64,000 bases of DNA from an uncultured Clostridia bacterium. GTDB lineage: Bacteria > Bacillota > Clostridia > Oscillospirales > Oscillospiraceae. Shown here piece after piece: positions 1 through 8,501 of this stretch. Where the stretch lies: the NCBI GenBank assembly GCA_947644595.1, contig CANSAE010000002.1, forward strand, positions 372,001-436,000. Direction: 5' to 3'. The number at the start of each line of letters is the position of its first letter. Within the stretch, counting starts at the first letter, position 1. The position numbers and the translations under genes were made by a program. The notes under the pieces were generated by a model that saw nothing but the letters and a program-made list of their open reading frames with translations, searched no databases and was not told the DNA's origin.

Positions 1-1224
1 GTGACGTTCCATAATGGTCAGACTGTGACGGTGGACGATGTTGTCTATTCTATTTCCCGTTGCGCGGGAATGCTGGATGACGGCATATATACTGCGGCTT
101 CCACCCTGAAGGGGATCGTAAGCGTGGAAGCTCCCGATGACCGCACGGTGGTCATCACCCTGTCCGAGGGCAACACGGAATTTCTGGCCAGCCTGGTGAC
201 CACCTATGCGGCCATCATCCCGGCGGATTACACGGAGCAGGCCACCCAGCCCGTGGGCACTGGCCCGTTCAAGTTTGCCTCCCGGTCTCCCCAGGAAAAT
301 TTCGTCATCGAACGCTTTGACAGCTACTGGGGCACCCCCGCGAAGCTGGATAAGGTGACTTATCTCGTCACCGCCATGGATACGGCGGTCATGAGCATGA
401 AAAGCGGCGTGATCGACGTGTTTGCCCACCTTACCGCCGACATGGCCAAGAGCGTGGAGGACCAGTTCACCATCGAGAAAGATACTGCCAAACTGGTGCA
501 GGCGCTGTATCTGAACAATGCCGTGGAGCCCTTCAACGATGTGCGGGTCCGCCAAGCGCTGTGCTATGCGGTGGACGTGGACCAGATCATCGATCTGGTG
601 GTGGACGGCAACGGCGTGCGGGTAGGCAGCAGCATGTTCCCCGCCTTTGGCAAGTATTTTGATGAAAGCCTGTCCACATACTATACCCACGATGTGGAAA
701 AGGCTCAGGAACTGCTGACGGAAGCGGGATATCCCGATGGATTTTCCATGACCATCACGGTGCCCTCAAATTATCCCCAGCATGTGCAGACCGGCGAGGT
801 CATTGCCGAGCAACTCAAGGCGGTGGGCATCATGGCCCAGATCGAGCAGGTGGACTGGAACCAGACCTGGCTGACGGAAGTGTACGCCAACCGGAACTTC
901 CAGTCTACGGTGGTGGGCTTTGATACTTCCACCCTCACGGCCCGGGGCATGCTGGAACGTTGGACGTCCGATCACGGCAAGAACATGATCAACTTCAACA
1001 GCGCGGAGTACGACGAATTGTTCCGGCAGGCGATCGCCTGCACCGATGATGGGGAGCAAACAGCGCTGTACAAGCAGATGGAGCGTATCCTTACCGAGGA
1101 AGCGGCCAATGTGTACATCCAGGATATCTACAATATGGTGGCAGTGAATCCTGGTCTGGAAGGTTTGACATTCTACCCCATGTATGTGCTGGATGTGGCC
1201 ACAATTTCCTGGAAAGAAGCGTAA
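1..1224 (+). CDS. ABC transporter substrate-binding protein, family 5 (5'-partial)
   Basis: C-terminal part of an extracellular solute-binding protein of the SBP_bac_5 (DppA/OppA/NikA) family, which captures peptides, nickel complexes or similar ligands outside the membrane. The first visible residues hold the conserved FHNG..VTVDDVVYS element, usually about 100 residues into the protein. The signal peptide and lipobox should therefore lie left of the window, and the GTG at base 1 is probably not the start. Other family signatures are PVGTGPFKF and NDVRVRQALCYAVD. It is followed by two permeases and two ATPases, completing a five-component importer. The ligand cannot be told from sequence. 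Confidence 0.93.
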   Translation: MTFHNGQTVTVDDVVYSISRCAGMLDDGIYTAASTLKGIVSVEAPDDRTVVITLSEGNTEFLASLVTTYAAIIPADYTEQATQPVGTGPFKFASRSPQENFVIERFDSYWGTPAKLDKVTYLVTAMDTAVMSMKSGVIDVFAHLTADMAKSVEDQFTIEKDTAKLVQALYLNNAVEPFNDVRVRQALCYAVDVDQIIDLVVDGNGVRVGSSMFPAFGKYFDESLSTYYTHDVEKAQELLTEAGYPDGFSMTITVPSNYPQHVQTGEVIAEQLKAVGIMAQIEQVDWNQTWLTEVYANRNFQSTVVGFDTSTLTARGMLERWTSDHGKNMINFNSAEYDELFRQAIACTDDGEQTALYKQMERILTEEAANVYIQDIYNMVAVNPGLEGLTFYPMYVLDVATISWKEA

Positions 1225-1336
1225 GAACAAAGCGGGGCGCGGATGAGACGAGTGGTTGCCCGTTGAGGAGGTCTTGCCCCGCCTGGGCAAAACGGGAACA
1301 TAAGAACAATAAACGAGGAAGCGAGGTGAACGCCGA

Positions 1337-2278
1337 ATGAAATACTATTTGAGAAAGCTGGTTACTCTCATTATTACATTGTTCGTGGTATCTCTGCTGG
1401 CGTTCCTCGCGTTCCAAATCGTTCCCGGTGATGCGGCGGCCCGGATTTTGGGCACGGAAGCTACGCCGGAGAGCTTGGCCGCCCTGCGCCATCAGATGGG
1501 GCTGGACCGACCCATGCTGGTGCAGTATGGGGATTGGTTGAACCAGTTTCTGTTCGGGGATATGGGCAATTCCTACAGTTACACCATGTCCGTGAAGGCG
1601 CTTTTGGGACCGAAGCTGCCCATTACATTTACCCTCACTGCCATGGCATTTCTGATGATCGTCTGCATTTCCATCCCTCTGGGCGTTTGGCAGGGAAAGC
1701 ACGCCGGGGAGGCGTCGGACGCGGTGACGGGTGCCGTGGGACAGGTGTTTATGTCAGTCCCGTCTTTTTTCCTGGGCATCGTATTCACCCTAGTGTTCGG
1801 TATCGGGCTGAAGCTGTTCACCCAGGGGCAGTTCATCCATTATGACCAGTCCGTTTCCGGTTTTTTTGGTTATCTGTTTTTCCCGGCCCTGGCCATTGCT
1901 CTTCCGAAATCTGCCATGGCGGCCAAGTTGCTGCGGGCGTCCGTCATCCGGGAACTGCAGCAGGACTATGTCCGCACTGCCCGGTCACGGGGGCGGAAGT
2001 TTTCTTCCGTTTTGCGGGTCCATGTGCTGCGGAATGCCCTCATTCCCGTGGTGACCTTTTTGGCGATGACGATTCCGGAAATCGTGGCAAACAGCATCAT
2101 CGTGGAGCAGGTATTCACCATTCCCGGGATCGGACGGCTGCTGCTGTCCTCCATTTTGGCCAGTGATTACCCGGTGGTGCTGGCCATCGTGGTGATGTTG
2201 GCGTTTCTTGTGGTGCTGATGAATTTCCTGGCGGATGTGCTGTATCAGCGGATCGACCCGCGCATCAAGGTGAGGTGA
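1337..2278 (+). CDS. dppB: ABC transporter permease, DppB/OppB type
   Basis: Inner-membrane permease of a peptide/nickel-type ABC importer, 313 residues as usual for DppB. An N-terminal membrane segment (about residues 10-30) is followed by a periplasmic region with the family motif IVPGDAA, then about five more membrane segments. The cytoplasmic EAA-like loop (LRNALIPVVT) contacts the ATPase subunits. A GAGGTG ribosome binding site lies about 10 bases before the ATG. The 112-base gap after the binding-protein gene shows no clear terminator, so one transcript is likely. Substrate unknown. Confidence 0.95.
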   Translation: MKYYLRKLVTLIITLFVVSLLAFLAFQIVPGDAAARILGTEATPESLAALRHQMGLDRPMLVQYGDWLNQFLFGDMGNSYSYTMSVKALLGPKLPITFTLTAMAFLMIVCISIPLGVWQGKHAGEASDAVTGAVGQVFMSVPSFFLGIVFTLVFGIGLKLFTQGQFIHYDQSVSGFFGYLFFPALAIALPKSAMAAKLLRASVIRELQQDYVRTARSRGRKFSSVLRVHVLRNALIPVVTFLAMTIPEIVANSIIVEQVFTIPGIGRLLLSSILASDYPVVLAIVVMLAFLVVLMNFLADVLYQRIDPRIKVR

Positions 2279-2282
2279 GGGG

Positions 2283-3086
2283 ATGAAAAGACGAAACTGG
2301 ACGCTTCGCATCGGCGGATGCGTCGCTGCCGTGATGGTGGCCCTCATCCTGCTGGGAACTGTGTGGACCCCCTATGACCCCAACGCTCTTGCAGGGGCGG
2401 AGAAATCCATGGCGCCCTGTCTGGCCCATCTGTTCGGCACGGACAATTTCGGCCGTGACCTGTTCAGCCGGGTGCTGGAGGGAGGGCGGACGAGCCTGCT
2501 CATCGCCTTTTGCACTGTGGCTATCGGCGGGGTGTGCGGCACGGTCATCGGCAGTCTTACGGGCTATTTCGGCGGCCTGGTGGATGAGGTGCTGATGCGC
2601 TTCAACGACTCTGTGTCTGCGTTTCCCAATATCCTGCTGGCGCTGGTGTGCGTCAGTATTTTCGGTACGGGAAAGTATAAGATCATTTTGGTTTTGGGCG
2701 TACTGTTCATTCCCAGTTTTGCCCGCATCGTCCGTGGAGAATTCGCCCGGGAGCGCAGCCGGGACTATGTGGAAAACGCCCGCATCATGGGCGCGGGCCC
2801 CTTTCGGGTGATGTTCGCCCATATCCTGCCTAACGTGAAAACGGTGCTGTTGTCCTCTGTTGCCATCGGGTTTAATAACGCGGTGCTGGCGGAGGCGGGG
2901 ATGAGCTTTCTCAGCATGGGCGTGCAGCCTCCGGATGCCAGTCTGGGGCGGATGCTGGCAGAGGCACAGGGGAGCCTGTTCACGATGCCTTGGTATGCCC
3001 TGAGCACCGGATGCTTCATGGTGCTGCTGATTTTAGGGTTTTCTTTGCTTGGACAGGGGCTTCAGGAACAGGAGAGGGAACTATGA
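2283..3086 (+). CDS. dppC: ABC transporter permease, DppC/OppC type
   Basis: Second permease of the importer, 267 residues. It has an N-terminal membrane anchor, the HLFGTDNFGRDLFSR motif near residue 50 that marks the DppC/OppC family, and about five further membrane helices with an EAA loop around ARIMGAGPFRVM. It starts 5 bases after dppB behind a GAGGTGAGGGG ribosome binding site, and its stop overlaps the next start (ATGA), so translation is probably coupled through the operon. Confidence 0.95.
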   Translation: MKRRNWTLRIGGCVAAVMVALILLGTVWTPYDPNALAGAEKSMAPCLAHLFGTDNFGRDLFSRVLEGGRTSLLIAFCTVAIGGVCGTVIGSLTGYFGGLVDEVLMRFNDSVSAFPNILLALVCVSIFGTGKYKIILVLGVLFIPSFARIVRGEFARERSRDYVENARIMGAGPFRVMFAHILPNVKTVLLSSVAIGFNNAVLAEAGMSFLSMGVQPPDASLGRMLAEAQGSLFTMPWYALSTGCFMVLLILGFSLLGQGLQEQEREL

Positions 3087-3865
3087 TCGAAGTGAAAAAT
3101 CTCCGCGTGGCGTTCCCCGATAAGGCGGGAAAGCCGGAGCAGGCGGTGAAGGGCATCTCCTTTACCATCGGCGACGGTGAAATCTTGGGCATTGTGGGGG
3201 AGTCCGGTTCCGGCAAGACCCAGACGGCACTGGCCTTGGCGGGATTGTCGCCCAGAAAGGCCTCGGTGGAGGGAGAAATTTTGCTGGACGGCAGAGACCT
3301 GATGCCGTTATCCCGGGAGGAGATCCGGAATGTCCAGGGTAAAGACATCGCCATGGTCTTTCAGGAACCTATGACCTCGCTGGATCCCACCATGAGGGTG
3401 GGCCGGCAGGTGGAGGAGGTGCTGGAGATCCATACGAAGCTGGACAAAAACGCCCGGCAGGAACTGGCCCTGCAAGCCCTACGGGATGTGGAGCTGCGGG
3501 ATGTGGAGACGGTGTACCGCAAATATCCCCATGAACTCTCCGGCGGCCAGCGCCAGCGGGCGATGATTGCCGGGGCCATCATCGGGGGGCCGAAGCTGCT
3601 CATCGCCGACGAGCCCACCACCGCACTGGATGTGACCATTCAGGCGGAGATATTGTATCTGTTGGGGAAGCTGAACCGGGAGAAGGGGATGTCTATCCTG
3701 TTCATTTCTCATGACTTGCGGGTCATCCGCCGGCTTTGCCACCGGACGCTGGTGATGCACGGCGGGCACATCGTGGAGCAGGGGGACGTGGGACAGGTGT
3801 TCCAGGACCCTCAGGATGATTACACAAAAACGCTCATTGCGTCGATCCCCACAAGGAGGTACTGA
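3083..3865 (+). CDS. dppD: ABC transporter ATPase, DppD/OppD type
   Basis: Cytoplasmic ATPase of the importer, 260 residues from the chosen ATG, which overlaps the dppC stop and sits behind GGAGAGGG. Upstream in-frame codons encode unrelated sequence. Visible motifs are Walker A GESGSGKTQ (near residue 40), Q-loop FQEPM, signature LSGGQRQR, Walker B LLIADEPTTALD, and H-loop ISHDL. The C-terminal oligopeptide-binding extension is short compared with the roughly 320-residue DppD proteins. Confidence 0.94.
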   Translation: MIEVKNLRVAFPDKAGKPEQAVKGISFTIGDGEILGIVGESGSGKTQTALALAGLSPRKASVEGEILLDGRDLMPLSREEIRNVQGKDIAMVFQEPMTSLDPTMRVGRQVEEVLEIHTKLDKNARQELALQALRDVELRDVETVYRKYPHELSGGQRQRAMIAGAIIGGPKLLIADEPTTALDVTIQAEILYLLGKLNREKGMSILFISHDLRVIRRLCHRTLVMHGGHIVEQGDVGQVFQDPQDDYTKTLIASIPTRRY

Positions 3866-3866
3866 C

Positions 3867-4580
3867 ATGGCGGAGACACTGTTGGAAGTGCGGCATTTAA
3901 ACGCGTTTTACCGGAACCGTGGTCGGCGGCAGCAGATCCTGCATGATGTGAGCTTTACCATCCATGAGGGAGAAGTGCTGGGCCTGGTGGGGGAATCCGG
4001 CTGCGGCAAAACCACCTTGTCCCGGGCTATTTTGGGCATCAACCGGGAGATCGACGGAGAGATTCTCCATCATGGGGGGCAGCCCCGTATGGTGTTTCAG
4101 GACCCGGCCTCGTCCCTGAACCCGGCGTGGACGGTAGGCAGGCTTTTGGAAGAACCCTTGCGAAATGCCGGCGTACCCAAACAGGAACGCCTGGCACGGG
4201 CCATTGAAATGCTGGACTTGGTGGGACTTGACTCCGCTTCCTATGAGCGCAGACCCGGCGGGCTTTCCGGCGGCCAGCGCCAGCGGGTGGGCATTGCGGC
4301 AGCCATCATCGGCCAGCCCAAGCTGGTTATTGCCGATGAGCCGGTGTCCGCGCTGGATGTGACCATTCAGGCGCAGATCCTGGACCTGTTTATGCGGCTG
4401 CGGAAGGAACTGGGGCTGAGTTATTTGTTTATTTCTCATGACATGGACGTGATTTGGCAGATCAGCGACACAGTGATGGTCATGGAGAACGGGAGGATCG
4501 TGGAAACCGGTCCCCGGGACGATGTGTTCCGGGACCCGCAACATCCTTATACGAAAAAGCTGCTGGACGCGGCACTGTAA
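3867..4580 (+). CDS. dppF: ABC transporter ATPase, DppF/OppF type
   Basis: Second ATPase of the importer, 237 residues. Motifs are Walker A GESGCGKTT, Q-loop VFQDPASSLNP, signature LSGGQRQR, Walker B LVIADEPVSALD and ISHDM. The ATG at 3867 follows AAGGAGGT immediately after the dppD stop. The DppF-type phrase DPASSLNP identifies the subunit. It is short for the family (usually about 310-330 residues) because it ends soon after the nucleotide-binding domain. This is the last gene of the operon and a terminator follows directly. Confidence 0.94.
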   Translation: MAETLLEVRHLNAFYRNRGRRQQILHDVSFTIHEGEVLGLVGESGCGKTTLSRAILGINREIDGEILHHGGQPRMVFQDPASSLNPAWTVGRLLEEPLRNAGVPKQERLARAIEMLDLVGLDSASYERRPGGLSGGQRQRVGIAAAIIGQPKLVIADEPVSALDVTIQAQILDLFMRLRKELGLSYLFISHDMDVIWQISDTVMVMENGRIVETGPRDDVFRDPQHPYTKKLLDAAL

Positions 4581-4583
4581 ACG

Positions 4584-4618
4584 GCCTTTGCGTATGCGGA
4601 GGCTGTTTTTTCGTTTTT
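4584..4618 (+). terminator. Rho-independent terminator of the ABC importer operon
   Basis: Eight-base-pair stem GCCTTTGC/GCGGAGGC (two G-U pairs) with a GTAT loop, followed by TGTTTTTTCGTTTTT, starting 4 bases after the dppF stop. Confidence 0.8.
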
Positions 4619-4653
4619 ACGGGAAAATAGTACCAATTCTGCCGGACTTGTCC

Positions 4654-4682
4654 TTGAAATTCCGGGGGGGATGGTGTACAAT
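4654..4682 (+). promoter_or_regulatory. Sigma-A-type promoter of the polysaccharide cluster
   Basis: TTGAAA (4654-4659), 17-base spacer, TACAAT (4677-4682), about 50 bases before the wbpA-type start. It lies just beyond the preceding terminator, so the sugar cluster is a separate transcription unit. Confidence 0.75.
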
Positions 4683-4733
4683 TTAAAGTTGTATCACTAT
4701 AGCTCAACTTATGGAGAGATTGAGGAGACGCAA

Positions 4734-6056
4734 ATGGAGAATATGAAACAGTCCATGCTGGAAAAAATCGAAAACCGGACCTTGCGCATCGGCGTAGTAG
4801 GTCTGGGATATGTGGGGTTGCCCCTGGCTGTGGAGAAGGCTAAGGCGGGATTTCCCACCATCGGCTTTGATGTGCAGCAGGAAAAGGTGGATATGGTAAA
4901 TGCCGGGCACAACTATATCGGTGATGTGGTGGACTCGGAGCTGAAGGACTTGGTAGCAGCGGGGAAACTGTCTGCCACCTCGGATTATAGTTTCGTCAAG
5001 GAAGTGGATTTTGTAGCGATCTGCGTGCCCACGCCCCTGGACGACCATCAGCAGCCGGATGTGAGCTATATGCGAGATTCCGCCATTGAGGTAGCCAAGC
5101 ACCTGCATAAGGGCACGGCTGTGGTGCTGGAATCTACCACCTATCCCGGTACGACTGAAGAACTGGTAAAGCCGATTTTGGAAGAGGGCTCCGGGCTTGT
5201 CTGCGGGGAGGATTTTTATTTGGGCTTCTCTCCTGAACGAGTGGATCCGGGCAACCTGATCTATAAAACGAAAAACACTCCCAAGGTCGTGGGCGCCATC
5301 GGCAAGGACGCCACGGAAGTCATCGCCAAGCTGTATGAGGCGGTACTGGAGGGCGAGGTATTCCAAGTGTCCAGCCCCGCCGTGGCGGAGATGGAAAAGA
5401 TTTTAGAGAATACTTACCGCAACATCAATATCGGTCTGGTGAATGAGCTGGCGATTTTGTGCGACAAAATGGGCATTGATATCTGGGAGGTCATTGAGGC
5501 GGCAAAGACAAAACCCTTCGGATTCCAGGCCTTTTATCCCGGCCCCGGTTTGGGTGGACACTGCATCCCACTGGATCCCTATTACCTGAGTTGGAAGGCC
5601 CGGGAATATGAGTTCCATACCTCCATGATCGAAGCGTCTATGATGATTAATGACCGGATGCCCGAGTACTGTGTGGAGCGGGCGGGAAAGATTTTGAACC
5701 GGAAGAAGAAGGCCATGAACGGCGCGCAGGTGCTGCTGCTGGGTGTGAGCTATAAGCAGGATATCGACGATTACCGGGAAAGCCCTGCCTTCCGGGTGTG
5801 GGACCACCTGAAATATTCCGGGGCGAAGGTGTCGTACTACGACCCCTGGGTGCCGGAGTGTACCTATAAGGGCCGGAAATACCAGTCGATTCCGGTGCTG
5901 TCTCCCAATGTGGTGGCGGAGTATGACCTAGTCATCATCACCACAGGCCATACCAACGTAGATTATGAAATGGTGCAGAAACATGCCCAGGCGATCTTTG
6001 ACACGAAAAACGTGATGAAGCATATTACCTCCCGCGATAATATTGAGGTACTGTGA
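4734..6056 (+). CDS. wbpA: UDP-N-acetylglucosamine 6-dehydrogenase (WbpA type)
   Basis: NAD-dependent UDP-sugar dehydrogenase, 440 residues, typical of WbpA/UDP-GlcNAc 6-dehydrogenases. It oxidises C6 of UDP-GlcNAc to UDP-GlcNAcA. The N-terminal Rossmann motif is GVVGLGYVGLPLA, the catalytic cysteine lies in GLGGHCIPLDPYYLSWKA, and a C-terminal UDP-binding domain carries SYKQDIDDYRESPA. The ATG at 4734 follows GAGGAG; upstream in-frame sequence overlaps the promoter. WecC (UDP-ManNAc dehydrogenase) is the close alternative, but the presence of WbpB, D, E and I types downstream favours the GlcNAc substrate. Confidence 0.88.
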   Translation: MENMKQSMLEKIENRTLRIGVVGLGYVGLPLAVEKAKAGFPTIGFDVQQEKVDMVNAGHNYIGDVVDSELKDLVAAGKLSATSDYSFVKEVDFVAICVPTPLDDHQQPDVSYMRDSAIEVAKHLHKGTAVVLESTTYPGTTEELVKPILEEGSGLVCGEDFYLGFSPERVDPGNLIYKTKNTPKVVGAIGKDATEVIAKLYEAVLEGEVFQVSSPAVAEMEKILENTYRNINIGLVNELAILCDKMGIDIWEVIEAAKTKPFGFQAFYPGPGLGGHCIPLDPYYLSWKAREYEFHTSMIEASMMINDRMPEYCVERAGKILNRKKKAMNGAQVLLLGVSYKQDIDDYRESPAFRVWDHLKYSGAKVSYYDPWVPECTYKGRKYQSIPVLSPNVVAEYDLVIITTGHTNVDYEMVQKHAQAIFDTKNVMKHITSRDNIEVL

Positions 6057-7184
6057 TTGAATATCCTGTTTATTACCAGATTATACCCCAGCGACTGCTA
6101 TGACAATGGCCAGACCGGCATGGGACACTATCTGTGCCGGGAGTTTGTCAAGGCCGGACATGATGTGCGGGTCATCCATGAGGATATGCGCTACTGCAAG
6201 CGCTGGTCCGCCTTTGAACGCACGTTGCCGGACATCCGGCAGTTCAAACTGGATGCTGTGCCTGTATCGTTTATCAAACTCAACCGGCCGCTGCCGAAAT
6301 ACCGCTGGCTGCCCGGCGGAGAAGCGAAAAAAGCGGCAGAGTTTATTCTGGAAGAGACGAAAGGCTTTGCCCCGGATGTGGTGTTTGCCTTTTTCTGCTA
6401 TGACCAGTGGAAAGTGATTGAGCGGCTGCGGCCCCGTTTCGCCTGCCCCATCGTGCCGATTTTCCATAACTGCGACGTGAAGTTCAGCGACAAGCAGGTG
6501 GGTAAGATTCTGGATGCGTCTCCCGTGGCGGGCGGCGTGTCCCGACGGATCTTGGACAAGCTGCGCCGCATCCGGCCCGATGCCCGTACCTTTATGTGCT
6601 ACGGCGGCGCGCCTAATGATGTGAGCGGCTACTACGCCGGAGAAAAGCACAATGACGTGTTTTCCGTTGTCTACGCCGGGATGCTTATCCCCCTGAAAAA
6701 TGTGGATATTACCCTCCAGTCGCTGGCGGCGCTGAAAGATACCTGCGAATTCCGGTTTGACATTTACGGCGAGGGCGAGGAAGAGCAAAATCTGAAACAC
6801 CTGGCCCGGATTTTGGGCATCGTGGAGAGGGTGGTCTTTCACGGGAAAGTCCCCCGGGACGAGGTCCTTGCCGCCATGGGAAAGGCGGACTGCTTCGCCA
6901 TGGTGTCCAGCCCGGAGACCTTCGGCCTGACCTATCTGGAGGCCATGGCCTGCGGGTGCTATACCATTGGCAGTAAAGGTGAGGGTATCGACGGCGTGCT
7001 GGTGGACGGCGAGAACGGCAAGCTGGTCACGCCGGGCAGCGTGGAAGAGTTGGCGGCGGCGCTGGAACTGTATTTCAAAGCACCGGACAAGGTGCGGGAC
7101 ATGCAGAAACGCGCCGTGGAGACTGCTGGCTCTTTGACGGAGGAAAAAGTGGCGGGTATGATGTTAAAAGACGCTTTGCAGTGA
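6057..7184 (+). CDS. Glycosyltransferase family 4
   Basis: GT-B-fold glycosyltransferase, 375 residues. The N-terminal acceptor domain begins NILFITRLYPSD. The C-terminal donor domain carries the GT4 elements VYAGMLIPLKNV and SSPETFGLTYLEAMACG, where the E-x7-E pattern contacts the nucleotide sugar. The start is TTG, immediately after the TGA of the dehydrogenase, with TTGAGG upstream, so translational coupling is likely. Probably transfers one sugar of the polysaccharide repeat on the cytoplasmic face; donor and linkage are unknown. Confidence 0.88.
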   Translation: MNILFITRLYPSDCYDNGQTGMGHYLCREFVKAGHDVRVIHEDMRYCKRWSAFERTLPDIRQFKLDAVPVSFIKLNRPLPKYRWLPGGEAKKAAEFILEETKGFAPDVVFAFFCYDQWKVIERLRPRFACPIVPIFHNCDVKFSDKQVGKILDASPVAGGVSRRILDKLRRIRPDARTFMCYGGAPNDVSGYYAGEKHNDVFSVVYAGMLIPLKNVDITLQSLAALKDTCEFRFDIYGEGEEEQNLKHLARILGIVERVVFHGKVPRDEVLAAMGKADCFAMVSSPETFGLTYLEAMACGCYTIGSKGEGIDGVLVDGENGKLVTPGSVEELAAALELYFKAPDKVRDMQKRAVETAGSLTEEKVAGMMLKDALQ

Positions 7185-7194
7185 GATAAACAGC

Positions 7195-7269
7195 GTAGGG
7201 GCGGATTCTAACCCGCCCGGGAATACCATTGCACCCCCAAAAACGGGACGGTTTGGAACCGTCCCCTAC
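7195..7269. repeat. Intergenic palindromic element (75 bp, GTAGGGG/CCCCTAC ends)
   Basis: A compact element bounded by inverted ends GTAGGGG (7195-7201) and CCCCTAC (7263-7269). It contains two inner hairpins, GGCGG...CCGCC and GGACGGTT tgg AACCGTCC. It sits between two glycosyltransferase genes and encodes nothing. I recall similar GTAGGGGCGG elements in many copies in Oscillospiraceae genomes; that is memory, not a search. Confidence 0.7.
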
Positions 7270-7302
7270 CCATGAAAATTACATGTCTAAGGAACCGACC
7301 CT

Positions 7303-8490
7303 ATGAAATTACTCATCGTATCCCCTTATTTTGCGCCTTCCTCTCTGGTGGGCGCCCAGCGCATGACCAGTCTGGCCCGGTATCTGGCGGACCAGGGGCA
7401 TGAGGTCCATGTGGTGAGCCTGACGGCGGAGACCATGGAGCGCACGACGGATGCCTCCTGCCACTCCGCTCCGCCGGACGGTGTTGTGATGCATCCCTTT
7501 GACCTGCCGGTGGAAAAGGCGAATGTGTTTACTAACGAATCTGCCCGGGTGATGGCCTTCATGAAGGTATTGGAAGCACTGTTGAAGCAGGAGACTTTTG
7601 ACGGCATTCTGATGACCTTGGGGCCGTTCTTCCCTCTGCACACCCTGCAAAAATTTTCCAGGGAATATGGCCTGCCCTATATCCTGGATTTCCGGGACTT
7701 GGGCAGTGTGGAGCGTATCCGGCATGACAGCCTGGGGTCCTATATCCGCACCAGTCTGACGGAGTTTTATACCCATCGGCTGGAGCGCAGCGCCGTGAAG
7801 GATGCGGCCTATGTGACTGTGGTCTGCCCCGGGGACGTGGCGCGGATGCAGAAGGCGTATAAAATTCCCGATGATAAGATCTGCTGTATCTTTAACGGCT
7901 TTGACGAGGAGCGGTTGCATGATATGATGCCCCAAAGCGCTGAGGAGGGTGTGTTCAAAATCGGCGTATTCGGGAAATTTATGATTTATAATCCCGCCCA
8001 AGGCCCTATGATTCTGAAGGCTGTGGATCGGCTGCGGAAAGAGGGAATCAATGCCAAAATCGTCCACGTGGGCGTGGGCAGGGAGGACGTGCTGGAGACA
8101 GTAAAGGCGCTGGGAGTGGCCCCTGAATGCTATGAGGGGCTGGGAATCCTGGATTATAAAGAAGGCGTGGAGATCATGAGCGGCTGTGATATGTTCGCCA
8201 TGGACTACGTGCATCCCACGGGACTGGGCACAAAGATCTTTGATTACATCCACTTGAATAAGCCTACTTTGGTGGTGGCACCGGGAAATATCCATTTTGC
8301 AGATTTCGTGGGGCAGTTTGAACATTGTTTCCGGGCAGAGACCGGGGATGAGGTGTATGCTGCTTTTCGGAAGGTGATCGACGGCGGGCTCAAGACGCTG
8401 GATGACTCCGTAGAAGTGGATCGGTTTTCCCGCCGGCACCAGAACAAACATTTTGCGGAATTGCTGGAATGCCATTTTGCGCGGAAATGA
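7303..8490 (+). CDS. Glycosyltransferase, GT4-like
   Basis: GT-B-fold glycosyltransferase, 395 residues. It begins KLLIVSPYFAPSS, a typical N-terminal strand-loop with an acceptor-binding glycine region, and has a C-terminal Rossmann-like domain with GVFGKFMIYNPAQGP and a nucleotide-binding segment around CDMFAMDYVHPTGLGTKIFDY. The terminal K-x-FDY element resembles GT4 enzymes that build surface polysaccharide. The ATG follows AAGGAACC, and the downstream epimerase starts 12 bases after its stop. Sugar specificity unknown. Confidence 0.82.
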   Translation: MKLLIVSPYFAPSSLVGAQRMTSLARYLADQGHEVHVVSLTAETMERTTDASCHSAPPDGVVMHPFDLPVEKANVFTNESARVMAFMKVLEALLKQETFDGILMTLGPFFPLHTLQKFSREYGLPYILDFRDLGSVERIRHDSLGSYIRTSLTEFYTHRLERSAVKDAAYVTVVCPGDVARMQKAYKIPDDKICCIFNGFDEERLHDMMPQSAEEGVFKIGVFGKFMIYNPAQGPMILKAVDRLRKEGINAKIVHVGVGREDVLETVKALGVAPECYEGLGILDYKEGVEIMSGCDMFAMDYVHPTGLGTKIFDYIHLNKPTLVVAPGNIHFADFVGQFEHCFRAETGDEVYAAFRKVIDGGLKTLDDSVEVDRFSRRHQNKHFAELLECHFARK

Positions 8491-8501
8491 GGGAACACCC
8501 T

